Shown piece after piece: positions 22,181 to 29,559 of a stretch of 35,049 nt of DNA. Source of the stretch: Tissierella sp. (GTDB lineage: Bacteria > Bacillota > Clostridia > Tissierellales > Tissierellaceae); contig JAAYGX010000036.1 of assembly GCA_012735585.1 (NCBI GenBank), positions 1 through 35,049 on the forward strand, read 5' to 3'. Within the stretch, counting starts at the first letter, position 1, and every line of letters begins with the position of its first letter. The notes below the pieces were generated by a model. That model saw only the letters and a list, made by a program, of their open reading frames with translations. It had not been told where the DNA came from and searched no databases. The position numbers and the translations under genes were made by a program.

Positions 22181-23494
22181 TTGCCCCAAAAAACATTAGG
22201 TCAAAAAATTAAAAAAGCTAGATTGGATTTGAGATTAACTCAACAGGATTTAGCCGGCGATTTTATTACTAGAAATATGCTTAGTAAAATTGAATCTGGT
22301 GCAGCTACACCTTCTCTAAAAACTTTACAGTATCTTGCAGAAAAATTAGATAAGCCTATCTCTTATTTTTTAGATACAGATTTGGAGAAGGGAGAGTATA
22401 TCGATTATGATTCTAGGGCGTGTTTTGAACATGCATCTTTCTTAATAAAAAAGAATGAATATGAAAAATGCATTACTTATATAAATCAGATTCTCAAGAC
22501 AATTGATGAAGACTCTACAAATAAATTTTATGGATATCTTTTGTATATTCTAGCAAAATGTAATATTATATTAGATAATTACGACTTAATTGAGCAGTAC
22601 CTAGATAATGCTATTGAAATTTTAGAAGCAAATTTAGAATCTACTAAGGATAATTATTATCTAGCTGATGCCTACTATTATAAATTTAGTATTTTCTTTT
22701 ATAGTCACAAATTTGAAGAAGCCAAGTATTGCATTAATAAAGCAATAGATGCATTTGATAAATCTTACTTAACCGATGTATTATTAGAAATCAAGCTGTT
22801 CTTTTCACTTGGATTTGTTTTATATAAACTTAATAAGTATAAAGAAGCTATTGAGATTTTAAGTAACGTTTTAGATTTATCTAAAAATAATCGATGTTAT
22901 TATAGCTTAGGGGATACCTACATGCTTTTAGGTATTTTGCATAAAAAAATGAGAGTTATGGATCTAGCGATAAGTTATACTAAAAAAGCAACTTTGTTCT
23001 TTGATAGTGTAGATCAGCTAGATTCCAAAGCAGCTTGTGAAAAAAACTTAGGTAATTACTACCTATTTATCACTACTTATGATTATGCAGATAAATACTT
23101 AAATAGGTCATTGGACTATTATCAAAGTATTAATAATACCAATAAGGTTAATACAATCAAATCCGATTTACAGGAATTGCTAGTCAAAAAAGGTGAGTAT
23201 ACAGATGCTATCAAATATTTAGAAGAAATTAATTTAGATGGTTTGGAAACTGTAGAACTGGCAAGAGTTTATTTAAATTTGGGAAATAGTTATACAGGTT
23301 TAAAAGATTATATCAATGCAGAAAAAAATCTGAAAAAAGCAGAAAGTCTATTAAAAGACTCTAATTTTTTTCATATACTTCAGATTATTTACGACTCATA
23401 TTCTAATATGTATTCACAATTAAAGGACTATGAAAAAGCATTTACCTATTCGCAAGAATCCAAAAGATTTCTTGAACTTTCTTTAGCTGAATAA
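22181..23494 (+). CDS. HTH-TPR regulator of RRNPP type
   Basis: A 437-residue cytoplasmic regulator. Residues about 5-63 are a Cro/C1-type helix-turn-helix (LGQKIKKARLDLRLTQQDLA ... ATPSLKTLQYLAEKLDKPISYFL). Residues about 75-430 are a run of tetratricopeptide-like helical repeats, for example KYKEAIEILSNVLDLSK and DYINAEKNLKKAESLLKD. This is the layout of PlcR/Rgg/NprR-type receptors, which bind small secreted peptides re-imported by oligopeptide permeases. The start is TTG at 22181, decided by AGGAGG seven bases upstream and the absence of any in-frame ATG before the HTH. The divergent 49-residue secreted peptide gene is the natural ligand candidate. Confidence 0.88.
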   Translation: MPQKTLGQKIKKARLDLRLTQQDLAGDFITRNMLSKIESGAATPSLKTLQYLAEKLDKPISYFLDTDLEKGEYIDYDSRACFEHASFLIKKNEYEKCITYINQILKTIDEDSTNKFYGYLLYILAKCNIILDNYDLIEQYLDNAIEILEANLESTKDNYYLADAYYYKFSIFFYSHKFEEAKYCINKAIDAFDKSYLTDVLLEIKLFFSLGFVLYKLNKYKEAIEILSNVLDLSKNNRCYYSLGDTYMLLGILHKKMRVMDLAISYTKKATLFFDSVDQLDSKAACEKNLGNYYLFITTYDYADKYLNRSLDYYQSINNTNKVNTIKSDLQELLVKKGEYTDAIKYLEEINLDGLETVELARVYLNLGNSYTGLKDYINAEKNLKKAESLLKDSNFFHILQIIYDSYSNMYSQLKDYEKAFTYSQESKRFLELSLAE

Positions 23495-23542
23495 AACATA
23501 AAAAGCCATACTTCCTTATTGGAAATATGGCTTTTTATGTTT
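23494..23542. terminator. Bidirectional terminator between convergent genes
   Basis: A 22-bp stem with one mismatch and a 5-base loop; each side carries an A-run (left) and T-run (right), so it can stop transcription of the regulator (plus) and of the half-EamA gene (minus). Confidence 0.85.
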
Positions 23543-23562
23543 CCATCTTATTCTAGGTAAGC

Positions 23563-23964
23563 TTATTTTTCTCCAAAATATGCAGCTGATAATATCAGAA
23601 TCCCACCTATGGCTTGCAGAGGCGTCAGTGATTCTTTAAGTATTATAAATGATGTTAGTATGGCTACTATTGGATCTAAATAAGTAAGTATAGCTATAGT
23701 ATTACCTTTAACATCTTTTATGGAAGGAAAATATAATAAATATGCAATACCTGTATGGACTATACCTATGATCAATAACAATATCCAAAGTTTCATATCA
23801 AATTGACTAAAGCTAATACTAGCTTGTCTAACAACTACTGGTAAAAGTATTATAGCCACTAAGGATAATTGGATGAATGTTCTCTGAAAACCAGATAAAC
23901 CCTTGATTAATTTGTTAATGACAACAACAGCCCCATATAGAACGGCTCCAAGCAAGCCAAACAT
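23563..23964 (-). CDS. Half-length EamA/DMT transporter
   Basis: A 133-residue membrane protein with about five hydrophobic segments. It matches only the second EamA repeat of drug/metabolite transporters, ending with the typical LDPIVAILTSFIILKESLTPLQAIGGILILSAAY. Full-length members have two such repeats in about 290 residues, as in the protein at 29560-30456. The first half is absent and not encoded in the 90 bases upstream, where a promoter with a palindromic operator lies instead. It may be a remnant or a working half-size protein that dimerises like EmrE. The start ATG is preceded by GGGGGAAGAGG. Confidence 0.75.
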   Translation of the reverse strand: MFGLLGAVLYGAVVVINKLIKGLSGFQRTFIQLSLVAIILLPVVVRQASISFSQFDMKLWILLLIIGIVHTGIAYLLYFPSIKDVKGNTIAILTYLDPIVAILTSFIILKESLTPLQAIGGILILSAAYFGEK

Positions 23965-23983
23965 TATTCCTCTTCCCCCAATG

Positions 23984-24032
23984 TTATAACAAAGTTTGTT
24001 TATATTATAACATACTTTGTTATAATATTCTA
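23984..24032 (-). promoter_or_regulatory. Promoter with flanking palindromic operator for the half-EamA gene
   Basis: A perfect 12-bp inverted repeat TTATAACAAAGT (23984-23995) / ACTTTGTTATAA (24014-24025) brackets a TATAAT -10 box (minus strand, 24004-24009); TAGAAT stands 17 bases upstream as a weak -35. A third TTATAAC occurs at 24005. The arrangement suits binding by a dimeric repressor; no regulator gene is adjacent. Confidence 0.55.
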
Positions 24033-24054
24033 ATAGAGGCTATTTTCTTAAACT

Positions 24055-25053
24055 TTAATGTCTTATTCTTTTAATGGCTATCTCTTTTAAGCCTTTCATT
24101 TCATATAGTTTATATAATTTATTAGATGTATAACACAATTTAACTGCATGTACATCGGTTTGTTCCGAACCAACACTGATTATAGCCTTCCATGAACTAT
24201 GGCTATAATCATCAATTTCTCTATTATAATTATAACAGCTTATAGTTAATAAATGGGTGATGATACTAGTCGTTAATATATCTAAAGTGCTAGAATAATC
24301 ATCAAAATAATCTTTTAGTTCTATTACTGCATGAAGTCCTGTTATACAGTGCAATGTAACAATATTTCCTGAGAAATAATATGCTGGTACCAGCATATCT
24401 AATAAAGCTTTTATCTTTTCATCCTCATCTCCATCAATAATGAATCCTTTTTCTAGGAAATCATTTTCACCATAGAGTGCTCTAATCTTTTTGCCTAATG
24501 TGTCATGATTTGCCATAAGGCTTCTTATATATTCATCATTTACTAATTTATTCATCTCTTTTTTTATCATTGAGCCTGGAATTTTTCTAGAGAAAATCTT
24601 AGATTCTCTATAAGCAGTTACGTAGTATGCTAATGCCCTTTGAATTTCACTATTCAACAAAGGATCTAAGGCTGCTCCTTCAATGGCATAGGCCATTCGA
24701 ATTATCGTATGGAATAATCCTGAAGAAAGTCCTAATACATATTTATTTAACATCCTTTTGGCATATTTATCTATCTGAGCATCCTTTGTTTCTTTTCTTA
24801 CTAAATCTAAACACGCTTCATATAAACTTCTATTTCCCAATGCTTCATCAATAGTTTCAATATAAGGGTAGTCAGTTTGAACTTGATTAATATTGGACCT
24901 TTCTAGAAAGGAGTCTGTAAAACTCTTAACTTTATCTAGATCGTCAGTAATCTTATACATAGCAAGCTGTCCCATAGGTAAATGATTTACTAGTCCACCT
25001 ATATATGGTGTGTGTTTTTCACCATAGTAATTGATTATTTTGCCTATAGTCAT
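24055..25053 (-). CDS. Questin oxidase-like protein (DUF4243 type)
   Basis: A 332-residue all-helical protein. The opening HTPYIGGLVNHLPMGQLAMYKI, the DSFLERS stretch and GLSSGLFHTIIRMAYAIEG near residue 108 resemble the questin oxidase-like family, which contains fungal Baeyer-Villiger-type oxidases and many uncharacterised bacterial proteins. Further His residues (LHCITGLHAV, ITHLLTISC) fit the His-rich pattern of that family. Oxygenase chemistry would be odd in an anaerobe, so the function is left open. It lies 70 bases after the TIM-barrel isomerase-like gene on the same strand. Confidence 0.6.
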   Translation of the reverse strand: MTIGKIINYYGEKHTPYIGGLVNHLPMGQLAMYKITDDLDKVKSFTDSFLERSNINQVQTDYPYIETIDEALGNRSLYEACLDLVRKETKDAQIDKYAKRMLNKYVLGLSSGLFHTIIRMAYAIEGAALDPLLNSEIQRALAYYVTAYRESKIFSRKIPGSMIKKEMNKLVNDEYIRSLMANHDTLGKKIRALYGENDFLEKGFIIDGDEDEKIKALLDMLVPAYYFSGNIVTLHCITGLHAVIELKDYFDDYSSTLDILTTSIITHLLTISCYNYNREIDDYSHSSWKAIISVGSEQTDVHAVKLCYTSNKLYKLYEMKGLKEIAIKRIRH

Positions 25054-25123
25054 AGTCTTTCCCCGCCTTTTCTACTTAAAAATACATTCAGAATAATATA
25101 TACCCCTAGAAAGCAGATATTAA

Positions 25124-25870
25124 CTATAAATATTTTTTTATCTCTTCTTCTATATCATTTATTTTATATTCCAAGGATAAAGCTGGCTGAATATCATATT
25201 TATCTAATAAATGATACAAAGTTTTTATTTCCTGTACATCTGGAGATTGATGTTGGTCATATAGTCCATTGTTTGAATGAATATGCATATATGATATATG
25301 GTCCTTTAGGGATACGATCCAATCTTCTAAGGAAGCCTTACCTACTTTGGCATGGCCAATATCTAGGTTAATTTTTATATTTGAAAAATCAATGGTGTCT
25401 ATATACTCCTTTAGCATCTTAGGTGTTTCTTCAAAGATATTCTCGATAAGAATAGTGCCTTTGAAGTTTGTTTCTTCAAGTATTTTCTCCCAAAACTCTT
25501 TAGCCTGCTTATTGTTCAAATCACTTATAAAAGACTCATTGAGGTATGGATTGATTTGGCTATGAAATATAAGATAGTCTAAATCCAGCTCAGTTGCAAT
25601 ATGGATCGTATCTAAATATCTTTTGTAACTTACTTCTCTAATCAATAAATCCGGGCTTGATGGTTTTAGATCAAGAAAAGGTCCATGGAGTGATTTTAAT
25701 CCTTTAAAATCTACTAAAATTCTTTTGTAATTATCAATTATATTTCTTCTTTGTTCTTCTGACAAATTCGGTTCAGTAAAGTCCTGTATTTCTACTCCTA
25801 TGTTTAGTCTGTTAAATAATTCTACATCTAGTTCATCAATACTTGGAATACATTTTATTATTTGTCTCAT
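25124..25870 (-). CDS. Sugar phosphate isomerase/epimerase-like TIM-barrel protein
   Basis: A 248-residue protein of the xylose-isomerase-like/AP-endonuclease 2 superfamily. Metal-site elements are LHGPF near residue 61, FHSQ near 103, LIENIFEETP near 142, INLDIGHAKVG near 168 and HIHSNNGLYDQH near 196. These supply Glu, Asp and His ligands at the usual strand ends. It is shorter than Nfo and lacks Nfo's signature segments, so a sugar or cyclitol isomerase/epimerase role is more likely; the substrate is unknown. It probably forms a unit with the questin-oxidase-like gene. Confidence 0.82.
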   Translation of the reverse strand: MRQIIKCIPSIDELDVELFNRLNIGVEIQDFTEPNLSEEQRRNIIDNYKRILVDFKGLKSLHGPFLDLKPSSPDLLIREVSYKRYLDTIHIATELDLDYLIFHSQINPYLNESFISDLNNKQAKEFWEKILEETNFKGTILIENIFEETPKMLKEYIDTIDFSNIKINLDIGHAKVGKASLEDWIVSLKDHISYMHIHSNNGLYDQHQSPDVQEIKTLYHLLDKYDIQPALSLEYKINDIEEEIKKYL

Positions 25871-25925
25871 ATATACACTCCTTAAAAGTTTATAATTATT
25901 TACTGCCTTTAGAATTATAATAAGA

Positions 25926-25980
25926 AAAACACCTTAAAACTGTAATTCCTTAATATTCTAGAATGATAGTTTAGGTGTTT
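25926..25980 (-). terminator. Terminator of the cobalamin operon
   Basis: Ends AAAACACCT and AGGTGTTT pair, with further pairing inside (TTAAAACT/AGTTT); the minus-strand RNA continues into GTTTTTCTTA. It lies 13 bases after the cobC stop. Confidence 0.65.
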
Positions 25981-25993
25981 AAAATATTCTTTT

Positions 25994-26572
25994 TTATTTT
26001 AGTCTTGGACTATAATTAAGTTTTTTTATAAACTTATAGCCATCATCAACTGAGATTATACTGATGCTTCCATTATCTACCTTGAATCTAAAGAAATAAT
26101 CTATATCATCAAATATCCAGCACAAAGCTAGGCGTATGACTCCTGCATGGCTTACCAGTACTACATCCTGGTCCTTTTGAACCATTTCATCAAGAAATTC
26201 TTTTACCCTATTATAGACGATACGAAGACTTTCACCTTCCCTAATTATATAATTATTAGGATCATGGATCCACTCAGCATACTCCACTGGAAATTCTTCC
26301 TCTATTATGGCATTGGTCTTACCAGAAAATATCCCAAAATTATATTCACCTATTCTATTATCCGGTGTGCCTTGTAGTTCAAGATGCTTCAAGGTCTCTA
26401 CAGTTCTAGCATAAGGACTATAGTATACTTTAGAAAATTCGAATTCCCTTAAATTTTCTTTTGTAATTTTTATTTGCTCTATTCCTTTTTTAGACAGTGG
26501 TGACTCATAGGTCCCAAATACTCCTGATACATTGTCCTCTGACTCCCCATGTCTTATCATTATTATATCCAT
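25994..26572 (-). CDS. cobC: Histidine phosphatase, probably alpha-ribazole phosphatase
   Basis: A 192-residue phosphoglycerate-mutase-like phosphatase. IMIRHGES near the N-terminus carries the phosphorylated His, YYSPYARTVETLKHL the second Arg, and VSHAGVIRLALCWI the second His. Alone this family is broad, but its position as last gene after cobT-cobU-cobS supports CobC, which removes the 5' phosphate from alpha-ribazole(-5'-P) or cobalamin-5'-phosphate. The ATG at 26570-26572, seven bases after GGGGGG, overlaps the end of cobS by 10 bases; an in-frame TTG at 26587 is less likely. Confidence 0.82.
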   Translation of the reverse strand: MDIIMIRHGESEDNVSGVFGTYESPLSKKGIEQIKITKENLREFEFSKVYYSPYARTVETLKHLELQGTPDNRIGEYNFGIFSGKTNAIIEEEFPVEYAEWIHDPNNYIIREGESLRIVYNRVKEFLDEMVQKDQDVVLVSHAGVIRLALCWIFDDIDYFFRFKVDNGSISIISVDDGYKFIKKLNYSPRLK

Positions 26573-27300
26573 AGAAATACCCCCCAAAATCCTAACAAAG
26601 ATGCAGCTTCCGTAAGTTCTATCGTAGCACCATATACGTCTCCAGTAAAGCCTCCTATTTTCTTATAAGTGTAAGCAGAGATAATCTCCCCTATTACAAA
26701 AGAAAAAATTAGAGGTATTATATAGATAATATCTATCAATACAATTGCCAATAGATATAGTATAACACTAAATATGATATATGATTTTGGTTGAGATTTA
26801 TTTACCATGTCTCCTAATCCACCAGGTCTTGCTACTTTTTTAAATGCAATCTGCAATAAAACTATTAATCTACTATTACCCATTGAAAGGACAAGGGCAA
26901 CAGGTAAATTGAATTCCATATTAGAAATTAGGATATATTTGAATAATATAATAAGAATCAAACTTAAGACTCCAAAGGCTCCGATCCTACTATCTTTCAT
27001 TATTTCCAGGGTTCTCTCTTTATCCCTATTGGAAAAAAATCCATCTGCAGTATCGGATAATCCATCTAGATGTAGCCCACCTGTTAGAATTATTAGCATT
27101 AGGACTGTTATAAATGCTGCTATATTTATATTTAATGGGCTTAGAAAAATATAGGGGATAGACCCTATAAATCCTAATAATAAACCAACAAAAGGAAAAT
27201 AAAATGTAGCTTTTCCAATGTTTTCCTGATTAAAGTCTACAGATATATTCACAGGTAATCTTGTAAGAAATTGTAATGCTACTATAAGCCCTTTCATCAT
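26563..27300 (-). CDS. cobS: Adenosylcobinamide-GDP ribazoletransferase (cobalamin synthase)
   Basis: A 245-residue integral membrane enzyme that joins adenosylcobinamide-GDP and alpha-ribazole(-phosphate). Family features are ALQFLTRLPV at the N-terminus, GGLHLDGLSDTADGFFSNRDKERTLEIMKDSRIGAFG (split here as GGLHLDGLSDTADGFF near residue 73 and EIMKDSRIGAFG near 99), and GGFTGDVYGAT near the C-terminus. The ATG at 27298-27300 overlaps the cobU stop as ATGA, showing translational coupling. Confidence 0.96.
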   Translation of the reverse strand: MMKGLIVALQFLTRLPVNISVDFNQENIGKATFYFPFVGLLLGFIGSIPYIFLSPLNINIAAFITVLMLIILTGGLHLDGLSDTADGFFSNRDKERTLEIMKDSRIGAFGVLSLILIILFKYILISNMEFNLPVALVLSMGNSRLIVLLQIAFKKVARPGGLGDMVNKSQPKSYIIFSVILYLLAIVLIDIIYIIPLIFSFVIGEIISAYTYKKIGGFTGDVYGATIELTEAASLLGFWGVFLWI

Positions 27301-27833
27301 TTTATTTTCACCGGTATACCGCAACATACCAAATAAACCTGCTGACTAAGTGCTGCTATTCTTTGGTTTATTCTTCCTTGTATATCTCTAAAAACTCGTG
27401 ATACATGGTTTTCTGGGACAATACTTAAACCTACTTCATTGGTCACCAAGGTTAATTCATAGCCCTTAGTATTCACTAAGTTAATTAGGTTCGTGATTTC
27501 CTCGATTACTGTGTCTTCAACCTTTTTTTGAAGTTCAAAATCTATATATTCGCGATCCTTTGTTATATCAAACATAATATTTGATGTAAGTACTGTTATG
27601 CAATCTAAGAGATAATGTTTTTCATCACCTATGGCTTCTACTAGATTATAATTTCCTTCATAAGTTCTCCAATGTCCAGGTCTACTTTCTTGATGATGAT
27701 TTACTCTTTCTTGCATTTCTTCATCCCATATTCTAGATGTAGCAATATAGACTACATCCTCAAAGTTTAAGTACTTACTTTCAGCAAATTTACTTTTTCC
27801 ACTACGGGCCCCGCCTGTTACTAATGTAATCAT
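27297..27833 (-). CDS. cobU: Adenosylcobinamide kinase/guanylyltransferase
   Basis: A 178-residue bifunctional enzyme that phosphorylates adenosylcobinamide and transfers GMP to it. GGARSGKS near residue 7 is the P-loop, NHHQESRPGHWRTYE carries the His that takes GMP, LLDCITVLTSN and VTNEVGLSIVP are family motifs. The ATG at 27831-27833 is set by GGAGGT six bases upstream; a GTG at 27854 would overlap cobT's end. It is second in cobT-cobU-cobS-cobC. Confidence 0.96.
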   Translation of the reverse strand: MITLVTGGARSGKSKFAESKYLNFEDVVYIATSRIWDEEMQERVNHHQESRPGHWRTYEGNYNLVEAIGDEKHYLLDCITVLTSNIMFDITKDREYIDFELQKKVEDTVIEEITNLINLVNTKGYELTLVTNEVGLSIVPENHVSRVFRDIQGRINQRIAALSQQVYLVCCGIPVKIK

Positions 27834-27854
27834 ATCAATACCTCCATAGGACAC

Positions 27855-28928
27855 CTAATCTTCCCTAATATCTACCAACACTGAACTATCTATAGTGGCT
27901 TGTTGAAATGTACCCATATTTTCTTGAGTATATAGGGCTGCATCAACAATTTGGAATGCCAATGGACATCCTGAACCTTCACCTAGTCTCATCTTCATAT
28001 TTAGCATTGGATTAAGTTCTAATTGATCTAACATATATCTGGCACCCGGCTCATCTGATAAATGTGATGGTATCAAATAATCCTTTACATCGGGATTTAA
28101 TTTAACTGCAATTAAAGCTGCTGCCGAAGATATAAATCCATCTATTACTACTGGGATTTTATTTTTAGCTCCTGATAGGAATAGTCCACACATCCCACCG
28201 ATATCAAATCCACCTACTTTAGCTAATACATCTATTGGATCCTCTTTATTTGGTTTATTTACCTCTATACCTTTTAGTACAGTATTTTTCTTATTATTAT
28301 ATTGTTCCTCTGTTACACCTGCGCCTTTTCCACAAGTAATACTTACATCTAATCCAGAAAACACACTAAGAACCGCAGCACTGGTTGTTGTATTTCCCAT
28401 GCCTAGCTCTCCAGTTCCTACGGCATCATATCCTTCACTAAATAGCTTGTCACCAATTTCTATTCCAACTTCTATGGATTTAATTGCTTCTTCATAGGTC
28501 ATTGCTGGTCCTTTAGTAAAGTTCTTAGTTCCATAGGCTATTTTTTTATTAATTACTTTTTCATGGCCATAGTCTGAGTTCAATCCTATATCTACCGTTA
28601 CTAAATCTGCATTTGCAAATTTTGCTAAAGCAGCTACTCCTGTGATTCCTTGGACCATTCCTTCCGTTAAAAGAGTAGTAATAATTTGTGGTGTACAGGT
28701 TATATTTTCTTCAAATACACCATTGTCACTGGCCATAACGACAATGACTTTTTTATTGATTTTATTCTCTACCTTTCCTGTAATACCTGCAATCTTAATT
28801 GCCAATTCTTCCAATGTACCTAGACTTCCCAAAGGCTTTACTAGACCATCCCATTTTTCTTTTGCATCTTCCTTTGCTTTCGAGTCCGCTGGTTTAATTG
28901 ACGCTAATGTGCTTTTTAATAGTTCCAT
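27855..28928 (-). CDS. cobT: Nicotinate-nucleotide--dimethylbenzimidazole phosphoribosyltransferase
   Basis: A 357-residue enzyme that makes alpha-ribazole phosphate, the lower-ligand nucleotide of cobalamin. WDGLVKPLGSLGTLEELA opens the protein; VVMASDNGVFEE, TGELGMGNTTTSAA near residue 172 and RLGEGSGCPLAF near 316 are family motifs, the last containing the catalytic Glu. GGAGG precedes the ATG. It is the first gene of the operon and lies behind a B12 riboswitch, a second promoter and a second hairpin. With only nucleotide-loop genes here, this locus could serve cobinamide salvage as well as de novo synthesis. Confidence 0.96.
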   Translation of the reverse strand: MELLKSTLASIKPADSKAKEDAKEKWDGLVKPLGSLGTLEELAIKIAGITGKVENKINKKVIVVMASDNGVFEENITCTPQIITTLLTEGMVQGITGVAALAKFANADLVTVDIGLNSDYGHEKVINKKIAYGTKNFTKGPAMTYEEAIKSIEVGIEIGDKLFSEGYDAVGTGELGMGNTTTSAAVLSVFSGLDVSITCGKGAGVTEEQYNNKKNTVLKGIEVNKPNKEDPIDVLAKVGGFDIGGMCGLFLSGAKNKIPVVIDGFISSAAALIAVKLNPDVKDYLIPSHLSDEPGARYMLDQLELNPMLNMKMRLGEGSGCPLAFQIVDAALYTQENMGTFQQATIDSSVLVDIRED

Positions 28929-28981
28929 TTTTCCTCCTAGTATTCATATATGTATGTATTTTGTAATATCTTTTGTAAAGG

Positions 28982-29007
28982 TGAATTATGTATCTTTACA
29001 TAATTCA
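28982..29007 (-). promoter_or_regulatory. Second leader hairpin before cobT
   Basis: A perfect 11-bp stem TGAATTATGTA/TACATAATTCA with a 4-base loop lies directly after the T-run of the 29016-29051 hairpin and 53 bases before the cobT start. It is not followed by a T-run on the minus strand. Confidence 0.4.
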
Positions 29008-29015
29008 AGAAAAAA

Positions 29016-29051
29016 GGGTAACCGCTATAATTTAAGTTAGCAGGTATACCC
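29016..29051 (-). terminator. Second terminator-like hairpin in the cobT leader
   Basis: An imperfect stem with ends GGGTA and TACCC is followed on the minus strand by TTTTTTC. It lies after the second promoter and so could attenuate transcription from both promoters. Confidence 0.6.
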
Positions 29052-29109
29052 TATCTTCATAGTATTGAATTGTGGAAATAATGATTTTAATTTTTCAGCT
29101 AATATTCCC

Positions 29110-29137
29110 ATTATAGAATATATTTATAGTTTGACAA
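29110..29137 (-). promoter_or_regulatory. Second promoter, downstream of the B12 riboswitch terminator
   Basis: On the minus strand: TTGTCA (29132-29137), 16 bases, TATAAT (29110-29115). A perfect 11-bp inverted repeat, ATTAAAATTGG/CCAATTTTAAT (29153-29181), lies just upstream of the -35. Transcripts starting here would not contain the riboswitch. Confidence 0.6.
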
Positions 29138-29253
29138 AACAATAATGAGGTCATTAAAATTGGTTTAATTCCAATTTTAATTATTTTGGTTTATATATTT
29201 GAAGATAGATAAACACCTATGCTGATTTCTAATAGTGATCATTATCCACACTA

Positions 29254-29297
29254 AAAAACAAAAAGAAATCCCTATACACAATAAAGTGGATAGGGAT
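29254..29297 (-). terminator. Riboswitch-associated terminator
   Basis: A 12-bp stem with one mismatch (ATCCCTATACAC / GTGGATAGGGAT), 6-base loop, followed on the minus strand by TTCTTTTTGTTTTTT. It is the likely expression platform of the B12 riboswitch. Confidence 0.85.
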
Positions 29298-29344
29298 ATA
29301 TTAGCTAAATAATAATATAAGTCGTCCCTTCCCACCGAAGGCTA

Positions 29345-29490
29345 CTTTTAGCAAATTAGGCTGGTATCCTGACTTATGAATCTACCTACTTTCAACACCT
29401 TCCCAGATAACATCCAGTGGCTCATGTTGATTTCGTCATCAATTACAGTAGCGGGGGCTGTATGGGGATCTAACCCATTTCCCATTTAAT
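29345..29490 (-). ncRNA. Cobalamin (B12) riboswitch aptamer
   Basis: Read on the minus strand, the conserved blocks occur in order: GGGAAATGGG, ACAGCCCCCGCTACTGT, GATGACGAAATC, GAGCCACTGG, CTGGGAAGG and the B12 box GTCAGGATACCAG (29361-29373). These are the core elements of the AdoCbl riboswitch class. It precedes cobT-cobU-cobS-cobC and is followed by a terminator at 29254-29297, so ligand binding should end transcription before cobT. Confidence 0.95.
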
Positions 29491-29559
29491 TAATTATAAA
29501 ACCTAAGGCTAATATTTGATTGTAAATCAATGATAACACAATTATATGAATATTACAAT

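Larger units (their letters stand above)
28929..29559. other. 631-base regulatory region upstream of cobT
   Basis: No credible ORF. In transcription order (minus strand) it holds a possible -10 box TATAAT at 29493-29498, the cobalamin riboswitch, its terminator, an A/T palindrome (29153-29181), a second promoter, a hairpin with T-run, a further perfect hairpin and the cobT ribosome binding site. Confidence 0.8.

Noticed and set aside
29516-29530. Palindrome TTGATT-GTA-AATCAA upstream of the riboswitch
   Set aside because: Short and A/T-rich, with no second copy near cobalamin genes; not strong enough to call an operator.
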